Source of the DNA: Planctomycetota bacterium
Lineage (GTDB): Bacteria; Planctomycetota; Phycisphaerae; UBA1845; PWPN01
Assembly (NCBI GenBank): GCA_016209665.1
Contig: JACQVT010000805.1
Span: forward strand, 1 to 9,556
Direction: 5' to 3'
Length of the DNA stretch: 9,556 nucleotides
Positions 1 through 6,664 of this stretch are shown here, in pieces. Positions within the stretch are counted from its first letter, which is position 1, and each line of letters begins with the position of its first letter. The notes under the pieces are model-generated. The model was given only the letters and a program-made list of their open reading frames with translations, was not told where the DNA came from and made no database searches. The position numbers were made by a program, and so were the translations under genes.

Positions 1-2468
1 CGGGGATGATCCTGACGCTCGGCATGGCCGTGGCCGCCAACGTGCTGATCAACGAACGCATGAGGGAGGAGCTGAACCGGGGCGTGTCGGTCAAGCTGGC
101 CATGAAGCTTGGCTACGAGAAGGCGTTCAGCGCCATTCTCGACGGTAACGTCACCACCGTCATCGTGGCGGTGATTCTGGCCTATCTGGGCAGCGAGGAG
201 ATCAAGGGGTTCGGGCAGACGCTGGGCATCGGTCTGTGCGTGAGCATGTTCACGGCCCTGTTCGTCACGCGGCAATACCTCAATGTGATGGTACCGACGA
301 GCCTGGATCGCAAGGAGACCACCCGGTGCTGGATCGGCACGGCGGTGCTGGCCCTGGTGGGCGGGGGGTTCTTCGGTCTGGGCTGGCTGGTCCATCGCGG
401 CAACGCGATCATGCGGGAGGAGTCGGCCCTGCTCGGCGTGGGCAGGTTCCTCCTGATCGTGTTCGCCACCGCCCTGGGTCTGCTGGTGACGATGTGGCTG
501 TTCCGCTCGGCGTACCGCGTGTTCGGGCACCAGCGGGCCAACCGCATGCCGATGCTCAAGTTCCTGACCACGCCGAACGTCGACTGGATGCGCAAATACC
601 GCATCTTCTGGACGATTTCGTGTGTCGTCGTGCTGGGCGGCATGGTGTTCGCCTGGCAGCAGCTCAAGTTCGACCCCAACGCGGTGCTGGACATCGAGTT
701 CATCGGCGGAACGAGCGTGCAGGTAGGGCTGAAGCCCGAGTACCAGGCGATGACCGACGAACAGATCGGGGAACGCATCGCCGGCAGGGGCGCCGCCGAT
801 CCGTCGAGTTCGGTGGGCTGGCTGCGGCACATGGCCGACGTCATCGCGGACGCCAAAGTCACCAAGCTGGCCGATCTGGAATACAACATTACGCCGTCAG
901 AACCGCTGACGACCCCGCAGATGGAGGCCCTCCTGTCGACCGGGCTCGGATCGTACATCGCCCGCGGCGGCGTGACGCCGGGCGACACCGGGGTGAACGT
1001 GCAGTTCGACTCGGAACGGACCGGGAGTGACCTGCCCGACGCGGCGGCGGTGCAGGCGGAACTCAAGGCGTGCGGTACGTACATGACCCAGACCGCGGAC
1101 AAGCTGCGCAGCCCAAAGGTGCAGTTGGTCGAAGAGCAGACGAGCGAGGGCACCCGGCGGGCGTTCGAGATCGTGGTCACCGAAAGCAACAAGCAGCTCG
1201 TGGCCGAGGCGCTGCTGGCCTCGATGCGGGACTACCTGGAGGTTACCCAGCCGATCGAGGCGAAGCTGGTGCAGGACCCGACCCGGGCGGCGGATGGGTT
1301 GTTCCCGATCAAGCAGGGCGACCGCACGGTCGCCGACGTGCTGGGACCCGAGATCGGTGGGATCGCTGGAGGTAACTCGGTCGAGACACACAAGGGAGGC
1401 GTTCTGCTGGTGTTCTCGAACGTGCAGCCGCCGGCGACGGAGGCCGACATCAACGACCGGCTCAAGCAGATGCAGTTACAGCCGGACCTGGAAGCCGTGG
1501 CGCGGGATCGCGACGTCATCGGCCTGGAGTCTGAGCCGGCGGCGGCCGGCGGGGCGCCGCGATTCAAGCGGTTCGCCATCGCGGTGTCCGACCCGCTGTA
1601 TCCCTACGTCGAGGACAGCCAGAACGCCGACTGGCGAACGAACCTGGCGGACAAGGAGCTGAAGCTGGCTCAGGCCGCCCTGGCGTCTAGCCGGGCCTTG
1701 CAGCGGGTGACACAGTTCGCCCAGCAGGTGGCCGGCGAGGCCGCCATCAAGGCGATCATCGCCATCGTCATCTCGTTGATCGCGATCGCAATTTACGTCT
1801 GGGCGCGGTTCGGCTCGGCCGACTTCGGCGTGGCAGGCATCATCGCGCTGTACCATGACGTGGCGGTCACGCTCTCGTGTATCATCGCGGCCCACGCCCT
1901 GCACGACACGCCGCTGGGGCGCCTGCTGGGGCTGCACGACTTCCGAGTCGACCTGGCTCTGGTCGCGGCGCTCTTGACGCTCGTCGGATTCTCGATTAAC
2001 GACACGATCGTCATCTTTGACCGCATCCGCGAGAACCGCGGCCGGTTGGCGACGATCTCGCCCGCTCTCGTCAACCGCAGCGTCAACGAGACGTTGTCGC
2101 GGACGATCATCACGTCGTTGACGGTGTTCCTGACCGTTCTGGTGATGTACATCTGGGGCGGCGAGGGCATCCACGGCTTTGCCTTCGCGATGATGATCGG
2201 CGTACTGACGGGCTCGTACAGCACGGTGGCGATCGCCCCCCCCTTGATGATGCGACCCAGGATCCTGTGGACCACGGCCATCATTCTGGCCGGGCTGACG
2301 CTCATCGGGCTGGCTTCGCTGATCGGCAGGCGGGTCATCAGCTACCCGCTGATGACCGTGCTGGCGCTGCTGGCCGTGTACGGCCTGTACCAGGTCGCCT
2401 TGCGATACCGGGGCGAGCGGAACGTGATCATGACGGCGCCGGCCACGTCGGCGGCCGCGGCGCAGTGA
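1..2468 (+). CDS. secDF: SecDF fusion, protein translocase accessory subunit (5' partial)
   Basis: C-terminal part of a fused SecD-SecF protein, which uses the proton gradient to help pull preproteins out of the SecYEG channel. The frame is open to the left edge (first full codon at 3), so the SecD N-terminus and periplasmic domain lie outside. Residues below count from the ATG at 6. The SecD half shows GMAVAANVLINER (6-18) and the last SecD membrane helices (to about 95). The SecF half begins with a helix near 200-217 and DIEFIGGT (229-236), matching the SecF DFxGGT motif. About 360 periplasmic residues follow, then helices from 581 with YHDV (616-619) and GFSINDTIVIFDRIRENR (661-678), a SecF signature. 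Oddities: Ala10 replaces the usual SecD Asp; the periplasmic part is far longer than in E. coli SecF; extra hydrophobic pairs lie at about 109-168 and 755-797. The stop is TGA at 2466-2468. Family assignment is secure. Confidence 0.95.
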   Translation, partial: GMILTLGMAVAANVLINERMREELNRGVSVKLAMKLGYEKAFSAILDGNVTTVIVAVILAYLGSEEIKGFGQTLGIGLCVSMFTALFVTRQYLNVMVPTSLDRKETTRCWIGTAVLALVGGGFFGLGWLVHRGNAIMREESALLGVGRFLLIVFATALGLLVTMWLFRSAYRVFGHQRANRMPMLKFLTTPNVDWMRKYRIFWTISCVVVLGGMVFAWQQLKFDPNAVLDIEFIGGTSVQVGLKPEYQAMTDEQIGERIAGRGAADPSSSVGWLRHMADVIADAKVTKLADLEYNITPSEPLTTPQMEALLSTGLGSYIARGGVTPGDTGVNVQFDSERTGSDLPDAAAVQAELKACGTYMTQTADKLRSPKVQLVEEQTSEGTRRAFEIVVTESNKQLVAEALLASMRDYLEVTQPIEAKLVQDPTRAADGLFPIKQGDRTVADVLGPEIGGIAGGNSVETHKGGVLLVFSNVQPPATEADINDRLKQMQLQPDLEAVARDRDVIGLESEPAAAGGAPRFKRFAIAVSDPLYPYVEDSQNADWRTNLADKELKLAQAALASSRALQRVTQFAQQVAGEAAIKAIIAIVISLIAIAIYVWARFGSADFGVAGIIALYHDVAVTLSCIIAAHALHDTPLGRLLGLHDFRVDLALVAALLTLVGFSINDTIVIFDRIRENRGRLATISPALVNRSVNETLSRTIITSLTVFLTVLVMYIWGGEGIHGFAFAMMIGVLTGSYSTVAIAPPLMMRPRILWTTAIILAGLTLIGLASLIGRRVISYPLMTVLALLAVYGLYQVALRYRGERNVIMTAPATSAAAAQ

Positions 2469-2475
2469 TTGCCCC

Positions 2476-2548
2476 TCCCCAAACCCTGGAATCCGATCGG
2501 CTGGAAGCTCGCCACGGCGGGCGGGCCGGTCCCACACGGGTTTGGGGA
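2476..2548. terminator. 11-bp inverted repeat in the convergent secDF / TPR lipoprotein gap
   Basis: TCCCCAAACCC at 2476-2486 is the perfect reverse complement of GGGTTTGGGGA at 2538-2548, enclosing 51 bases that contain the palindrome CCGATCGG (2493-2500). It starts 7 bases after the secDF stop and lies between two convergent genes, so a terminator or mRNA 3'-end stabiliser serving secDF is plausible. There is no T-tract after either arm, so it is not a classical intrinsic terminator. Confidence 0.4.
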
Positions 2549-2555
2549 TAGGCTC

Positions 2556-2573
2556 TCATCGCCGAGGCGATGG
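2556..2573. terminator. Compact hairpin just past the TPR lipoprotein stop
   Basis: CATCGC (2557-2562), loop CGAG, GCGATG (2567-2572) form a perfect 6-bp stem, extended by one T-G pair. It sits about 10 bases beyond the minus-strand stop at 2583, the expected place for a 3'-end hairpin of the TPR lipoprotein gene. No T-run follows on the minus strand. Confidence 0.4.
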
Positions 2574-2582
2574 ACGGACTGG

Positions 2583-4196
2583 TCAGTTCGGTTGAGTGGA
2601 CGGGGCCGCCGCCGGTGCGGTTTCGCTGGGCAGCGGCGTCGACTCCGCCGGCGGGAGAGGTGAATCCTGCCGGACGAGCCAGTCGGCACCCGACACCCAT
2701 ATGAGCCAGGAAGCCTGGTCGTCGAGCGACACGCAGGGGTTGCCCGCCGCCAGTTCGTCAGCCAACTCGGGCGAGCGGTACCACGGCGGCAGCAGTGCAT
2801 CCAGTTCGGACATAACGGCCGCCGGCAGGCGTGCGGGCGCCGCCGCTGCCGGTGATGCCGGCCCGGCCGGCTGGCTCGTCGGTTCGCTGACGGGCGCCGG
2901 GGCGAGTGCCGCCTCCTCGGTCAGGAGAGGCACCGACGTGGGCGCCGGGGTCAGCGCCCCAGTGAACTCATCCTCTTGTTTTCCGGTCGCGACCGGGGTT
3001 GCCGTAGACGCCGCGTCCGCGAAGCCGTCCACGTCGACGCCGGCGTTGAGGGCCTCCACGCAATTGAGGTCGTCGATCCAGGTCACGCCCTCCAGGCAGT
3101 CCAGGTGCTCGGCGGAGTCCAAGGGTTCGACGGAGTCCGAGTACTCCGCGGAGTCGAAGTGTTCGGCGGCGTCCGGGTACTCGGCGTACTCCGGGTCATC
3201 CGCGCAACTCATTCCCTGCGCCTCGCTCATGTCGTCTGGGCGGACGTGGGCCACCTGCTCGGGAGCGTCGGCCGGTTGGGTCGCCTGGGGTGGCGCGGGC
3301 ACTTCGGCCTGCGCCTCGGCCGGTTGGGTCGCCTGGAGCGGCGTGGACGCTTCGGCCTGCCCTTCGGCTGGGGGGGCGTTGTCGGGAACGAGCGCCGGCG
3401 GCTCGGCCTCCTGGGCGATCTCGGCCTCGGCCTCCTGCTCGGCCGTCAGTTTCTGGTCCGCCTGGCCGAGAACGGCCGACGGCATCCTGGCCAGTTGGTC
3501 CCGGGCGGCAACGAGGCCGGCATTGAGCTGGATCGCCTTCTTGTATGCAGAGGCGGCCTCGACCGGCCTGCGCCGGGACTGGTACATCAAGCCGACGTTG
3601 TACCAGGCGTCCTCCAGGGGCAGGACGATCTGAAACTGCTTGAGAGCTTCGTCGAACCGATCCTGCTGGGCAAGCGCCGTGCCGAGGTTCACGCGGGCCC
3701 GGGCGAACTCGGGGGCCAGCTCGATCGCCCGGGTCAGCTCGACCTCCGCCTCCCTCCACCGCTTGCGCATGATGTAGCTGAACGCCAGGTTGTTGTGCAG
3801 GCGGGCATCGTTGGGGTTGATGCGGATGGCCTCGGTGTACGCCTTCTCTGCTTCCGCACCGTTGCCGACGCGGTCGTAGAGGACGCCCAGCCGGTTGAGG
3901 AGTTCGGCATCGCCGGCGTTTTCCCGGCGGGCGAACTCGTACTGCTGGATGGCCATGAGCAGCCGCCCCTGGCTCTCGTGGAGCCGGCCGGCCGCGATAT
4001 AGGTTCCCGCCTCGATCCGCGGCCCCGGAGCTTCCTCTGCCGCCAGATCACGCGACGACCGGTCTGCGGGGGAGGCCGGCCGGCGCTGCTGACCGGGGCC
4101 GGTCTGGGAGGGACCGTCCGGATCCTGGCATCCCGGACTCAGTACGACTGCCGTGGCCGCGATGACCGCCGCCGCGATTCGCATCCGTGCGAACAT
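2583..4196 (-). CDS. TPR-repeat lipoprotein with repetitive acidic/proline-rich C-terminal region
   Basis: Predicted exported, probably lipid-anchored TPR protein of 537 residues. A hydrophobic signal segment (about 6-19) ends at LSPGC with Cys23. The Leu is at -4 rather than -3, so the lipobox is imperfect. About five TPR units span 64-237, with typical features such as LGVLYDRVGNGAEAEKAY and AIELAPEFARARVNLGTAL. From 240 the chain turns low-complexity: a 16-residue repeat rich in Gln, Pro and Ala (about 277-308), an acidic hexapeptide repeat (335-370), and Pro/Ala linkers ending in STQPN. A short ordered block with several Trp (about 461-510, PPWYRSPEL to SGADWLVRQ) may be a small domain. 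ATG 4196 is chosen because AGAGGAG lies 10 bases upstream and the signal peptide follows at once. The frame is open up to 4301, but that would bury the signal sequence. It lies 101 bases after the OmpA-like lipoprotein gene. The role is probably protein-protein interaction in the envelope; a TadD-like pilus role is possible but unproven. Confidence 0.82.
   Translation of the reverse strand: MFARMRIAAAVIAATAVVLSPGCQDPDGPSQTGPGQQRRPASPADRSSRDLAAEEAPGPRIEAGTYIAAGRLHESQGRLLMAIQQYEFARRENAGDAELLNRLGVLYDRVGNGAEAEKAYTEAIRINPNDARLHNNLAFSYIMRKRWREAEVELTRAIELAPEFARARVNLGTALAQQDRFDEALKQFQIVLPLEDAWYNVGLMYQSRRRPVEAASAYKKAIQLNAGLVAARDQLARMPSAVLGQADQKLTAEQEAEAEIAQEAEPPALVPDNAPPAEGQAEASTPLQATQPAEAQAEVPAPPQATQPADAPEQVAHVRPDDMSEAQGMSCADDPEYAEYPDAAEHFDSAEYSDSVEPLDSAEHLDCLEGVTWIDDLNCVEALNAGVDVDGFADAASTATPVATGKQEDEFTGALTPAPTSVPLLTEEAALAPAPVSEPTSQPAGPASPAAAAPARLPAAVMSELDALLPPWYRSPELADELAAGNPCVSLDDQASWLIWVSGADWLVRQDSPLPPAESTPLPSETAPAAAPSTQPN
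3087..3194 (-). repeat. 18-bp tandem repeat coding for an acidic hexapeptide
   Basis: Six consecutive 18-base units inside the TPR lipoprotein gene. The clearest are at 3105-3122, 3123-3140, 3141-3158, 3159-3176 and 3177-3194, with a more diverged unit at 3087-3104. On the coding strand they read as variations of x-D-S-A-E-[YHP], for example LDSAEH, SDSVEP, FDSAEY, PDAAEH and PEYAEY. The period is a multiple of three, so unit gain or loss keeps the frame. Confidence 0.85.
3268..3375 (-). repeat. 48-bp tandem repeat coding for a 16-residue Gln/Pro/Ala unit
   Basis: Units at 3268-3315 and 3316-3363 differ at about 7 of 48 positions. Only the first dozen bases of a third unit (from 3364) remain. 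The coded protein contains PAEAQAEVPAPPQATQ and the related PAEGQAEASTPLQATQ. It forms a flexible linker between the TPR domain and the acidic repeat. Confidence 0.8.
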
Positions 4197-4206
4197 AGGA
4201 CCGTCA

Positions 4207-4213
4207 CTCCTCT
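4207..4213 (-). promoter_or_regulatory. Ribosome binding site fixing the TPR lipoprotein start
   Basis: AGAGGAG on the minus strand, 10 bases before the ATG at 4196. This supports the internal start over the far longer open frame that begins at 4301. Confidence 0.6.
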
Positions 4214-4274
4214 GCACAAATAACTCGGCATCGTGCCGGCGGCCGCACCCATCAGGCCCCACCCGCCGGCGATA

Positions 4275-4289
4275 CGCGACCGTGTCGCG
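4275..4289. terminator. Small hairpin after the OmpA-like lipoprotein gene
   Basis: CGCGAC (4275-4280), CGT loop, GTCGCG (4284-4289) is a perfect 6-bp inverted repeat 8 bases past the stop of the OmpA-like gene. It has no T-tract. It could weaken read-through into the TPR lipoprotein gene or protect the 3' end of the upstream message. Confidence 0.3.
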
Positions 4290-4297
4290 AGAATGCG

Positions 4298-4837
4298 TCA
4301 CCTCTGGTTCGTGATAATCCGCATCTGGGATGCCTGGACGGTGCTGTTCGTCGCCGTCAGACCGCGTCGAGACTCGGCGGTCTCGCCCGCCCGCAGATCC
4401 TGTCCGCCGGCCGGACCCACGTCGACGCCGAAGTGGTCGGGGCCGACGCCCGCGGAGACCAGGAACTGCTGGATCCGGTCCACGCGCTGGTTGCTCAGTT
4501 CCTCACTGTCCTCGACGCCGTCGTAGTGCAACTCGCCGCCGTACACCTTCAGCAGCGTCGCGTATCGTTTGAGCCGCCGAACGCCCACCCCGTTCAGTTC
4601 CGTCGAACCCGGAACAAAGTGCGAGGGTGACATGCTCCGCTCCTTGAGCAGAGCCGAGTCGGCCATGCGGACGTAGTTGTCCTGCGTCTGTGAGGGTAGA
4701 TCGGTCTGGCCCTGCGGAGGAGCGTTCAGTCGTTCCGTCCTCTTCTCGCACCCCCCCAGGATCGACAGACCCGCCAGCAGGCCCGCGACCATCCCGACGT
4801 ATGCCGCACGCATCCCCATGGCTCGCCATGCTTGCAT
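4298..4837 (-). CDS. OmpA-like lipoprotein, small and divergent
   Basis: 179-residue predicted lipoprotein. A signal peptide (about 1-29, with a hydrophobic core VGMVAGLLAGLSIL) ends in the lipobox LGGC, with Cys30 as the lipidated residue. After a polar linker, residues 73-140 resemble an OmpA C-terminal (peptidoglycan-associating) domain: FVPGSTELNGVGVRRLKRYATLL, then GGELHYDGVEDSEELSNQRVDRI, then QQFLVSAGV. These parallel the OmpA pattern F-x-x-G-S/x-x-L, G-x-D, N-x-x-L-S-x-x-R. The Asp-to-Arg loop is shorter than in classical OmpA (Asp106 or Asp110 to Arg118), so peptidoglycan binding is uncertain. ATG 4837 is chosen because GGAAGGTG lies 5 bases upstream and the signal peptide follows; an in-frame start at 4918 lacks this. 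It precedes the TPR lipoprotein gene and is likely to work with it in the envelope. The OmpA relation is an inference from the pattern. Confidence 0.75.
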   Translation of the reverse strand: MQAWRAMGMRAAYVGMVAGLLAGLSILGGCEKRTERLNAPPQGQTDLPSQTQDNYVRMADSALLKERSMSPSHFVPGSTELNGVGVRRLKRYATLLKVYGGELHYDGVEDSEELSNQRVDRIQQFLVSAGVGPDHFGVDVGPAGGQDLRAGETAESRRGLTATNSTVQASQMRIITNQR

Positions 4838-5080
4838 TGGATCACCTTCCATGATTCGGTGGACTGACTCCGTTTGAGTCCAAATATCGGTCCTCACACG
4901 CTCAAGGTTATCGACCAAAACTCAGGTCCGATTCGGTAATTCGGCGGGAGATTTGGCGGGTGAAAACATTCGCTTGCCAATGAAACCGTACGCCATCGGT
5001 GATGAGCGTCTCGGGACGGCGCTGCCCCATTACCAGCCGGGATAGACCCTCGAATATGGGACGTTGGTGCCGGGGTGGGC
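4838..5080 (-). other. Leader / intergenic region upstream of the lipoprotein pair
   Basis: 243 bases between the G1P dehydrogenase stop and the OmpA-like start. Around 4870-4990 it is visibly richer in A and T than the neighbouring genes (for example CAAATAT, GGTTATC, CAAAACTC, GAAAACATTC), so a minus-strand promoter for the lipoprotein pair probably lies here. I could not find a convincing -35/-10 pair. A small inverted repeat, GACTC (4866-4870), CGTTT, GAGTC (4876-4880), falls in the likely 5' leader. Confidence 0.35.
4843..4850 (-). promoter_or_regulatory. Ribosome binding site fixing the OmpA-like lipoprotein start
   Basis: GGAAGGTG on the minus strand, 5 bases before the ATG at 4837. 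It decides against the upstream in-frame ATGs at 4852 and 4918. Confidence 0.65.
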
Positions 5081-6505
5081 CTACGCTTCCGCCAGGATGG
5101 ATTCAGCCGCGCGGGCGTTGAGCCAGCCCGACCGGTCGAGCAGGTCCCCGAGCGTGAACCGTGCCCGGATCAGATGGCTGAACTGCACGGCGGCGTGGGC
5201 CGAGGCCGCGGGAATCGGCCGGTCGAGGTCGCGGAACCGTCGGGGGGCCCCCGCGCGGGCCAAGGCCGTCGCAATGGCCTCGCTGGGGCGGACATTGCGG
5301 CCCAGGAACTCCTCGTATTCACCGGCGCGTTTTTGGGCCGCGAACCGTCTTCGGGCGTCGGCGGCCCTGGCCCAACGGGTGAGCTTCCTCTCGTAGTCGC
5401 GCCAAATCTCCGCGGTCATCGCTCCGCTCGGGTCGTACCGGCGGAACATCGACTCGAGCCGCTGGCGCTCACCATCGAGGTTGTCGCCCCCGGTGTCGGA
5501 ACACAGCCGCTCCAGGTCCAGGTTGGCCCATGCCCGTTCGTAGCCGCGAGCCGACACCAGCGTGGCCGCCCCGACCTGCCCGCCGTGCAGCGCCTGCTCG
5601 CGAGCGTCGAACGCCGCCGTCATGTCGAGGAAATGGCTCATCACGTGTTCCCACCCGCTGATCGGTGCCGTCTGGTTGACGACGGACATGGCCATCCCGG
5701 CAAGCAGTATCGCTTCGGCCACCGACCGCACGCCGGGTAACCGGCTGGCCGCCACGTCTTCGGCCCGCTCGATCATGTCCTGCTCCGCCCAGGTCAGCAG
5801 GCGGCCGGGCACGGTGCTGAACCCATCATCCATGCCGATCTCGTTGGCAAGGTAGTAGTCACCATAAGCCACGCTGCGGGCGATCACGTCGCCGAAGCCG
5901 GCCTGGGTCATGATCGGCGGGGCGTCGGCCAACGTCCGCAGGTCGCAGACGACGGCGGACGGCGGGCGTGACGCCAGCGTCCGCTTGACGCCGCTGACCG
6001 TCAGCACCGCCAGGGCGGAGGTGTACGCGGTCACACTGGCGGCGGTGGGAAAACAGACGAACTTCACGTCGGCCGCCGGATTCCGTTCGATGGCCAGATG
6101 CCGCGCGTACTTGGCGACGTCGGTCAGGCTGCCCGAGCCGACACTGACGACGACCGCATAGGAGGCCAGGCCCGCCGCAAGCTGTTGGGCGGCTTCACGG
6201 CTGGGGTGAAGCTCACCGGGACCGTCGGGCAGACGGCGAACATCCAGCGAGACGACCCGGGCCAGGCGGTCAACCACCAGATGCTTCAGATCGTCGGATC
6301 CGCGCCTCATCGGCGTGCGGTCGCAGACCAGCAACACCCGACCGCCGCCGGCCATCCTCCGCACGACGTCGGCCAGCGCGTCGAGGGCATCATCCGCGAT
6401 GACGAGTCGCTCAATGATGATGGGCCTGATGTCCTCGCCGGGGGCGGCCCAGCCTCCCAGACGCTCGTTCACGGCGGTAATGTCCGCAAGATCGATCCGC
6501 TCCAT
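5081..6505 (-). CDS. sn-glycerol-1-phosphate dehydrogenase (AraM/EgsA family)
   Basis: 474-residue member of the iron-dependent alcohol dehydrogenase / dehydroquinate synthase-like superfamily, closest in motifs to glycerol-1-phosphate dehydrogenase. That enzyme reduces dihydroxyacetone phosphate to sn-glycerol-1-phosphate with NAD(P)H in the cytoplasm. The nucleotide-binding motif GSGSLTD is at 123-129 and PTAASVTAYTS at 153-163. Metal ligands are visible: Asp206 in AGFGDVIAR, His287 in SGWEHVMSH, His307 in LHGGQVG. The spacings of 81 and 20 residues are close to Asp171, His251 and His271 of B. subtilis AraM as I recall them. The protein is longer than AraM (about 394 residues), with extra N-terminal sequence and a C-terminal helical part. 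The start at 6505 has no clear ribosome binding site. No prenyltransferase for G1P lies in the window. A related sugar-alcohol phosphate dehydrogenase cannot be excluded. Confidence 0.87.
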   Translation of the reverse strand: MERIDLADITAVNERLGGWAAPGEDIRPIIIERLVIADDALDALADVVRRMAGGGRVLLVCDRTPMRRGSDDLKHLVVDRLARVVSLDVRRLPDGPGELHPSREAAQQLAAGLASYAVVVSVGSGSLTDVAKYARHLAIERNPAADVKFVCFPTAASVTAYTSALAVLTVSGVKRTLASRPPSAVVCDLRTLADAPPIMTQAGFGDVIARSVAYGDYYLANEIGMDDGFSTVPGRLLTWAEQDMIERAEDVAASRLPGVRSVAEAILLAGMAMSVVNQTAPISGWEHVMSHFLDMTAAFDAREQALHGGQVGAATLVSARGYERAWANLDLERLCSDTGGDNLDGERQRLESMFRRYDPSGAMTAEIWRDYERKLTRWARAADARRRFAAQKRAGEYEEFLGRNVRPSEAIATALARAGAPRRFRDLDRPIPAASAHAAVQFSHLIRARFTLGDLLDRSGWLNARAAESILAEA

Positions 6506-6543
6506 GCGTGGAGTGTATCCGATCAGCGTGATTGCTCAAGGCG

Positions 6544-6633
6544 TCAGAGCCCCGAGCGCCGGCGAGCGGGTTGCCGCAGGCACAGAGCGCCCGCGGCGCC
6601 GGAGCGGCCCGTCGCTGGCGCTCCGGGCTCTGA
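6544..6633. repeat. Long imperfect palindrome, REP/MITE-like, between DUF6941 and G1PDH genes
   Basis: The left arm (6544-6570, beginning TCAGAGCCCCGAGCGCC) and right arm (6608-6633, ending GGCGCTCCGGGCTCTGA) are reverse complements except for two mismatches and one extra base. They enclose a GC-rich centre with further pairing. I recall near-identical arms (GGCGCTCCGGGCTCTGA) as dispersed repeats in planctomycete genomes; this needs a genome search. It fills most of the 159-base gap (6506-6664) and could act as a 3'-end structure for the upstream gene. Confidence 0.7.
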
Positions 6634-6664
6634 TAAGACTGATCGACCATCTCGTCCAAAACCG

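Noticed and set aside
1476..2537. 353-codon minus-strand open frame opposite secDF
   Set aside because: Its translation is Arg/Asp/Gln-rich with no recognisable domain, and the secDF reading on the other strand has conserved motifs throughout.
3087..3375. Tandem repeats as a possible CRISPR array
   Set aside because: Units are directly adjacent with no spacers, diverged, and in frame inside a coding gene.
2596..4223. Long plus-strand open frames (2596-3633 and 2976-4223) opposite the TPR lipoprotein gene
   Set aside because: They are antisense to a gene with a clear signal peptide and TPR motifs; their translations are low-complexity Ser/Ala/Arg or Gly/Arg strings without motifs, as expected in GC-rich DNA.
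4197..4301. Upstream in-frame start (4301) for the TPR lipoprotein
   Set aside because: It would put 35 polar residues before the signal peptide and overlap the end of the preceding gene; the ATG at 4196 has a good ribosome binding site.
4861..4990. Sigma-70 promoter in the AT-richer leader of the lipoprotein pair
   Set aside because: Several TTG- and GATA-like words occur, but none pair at an acceptable spacing, so no specific promoter is called.
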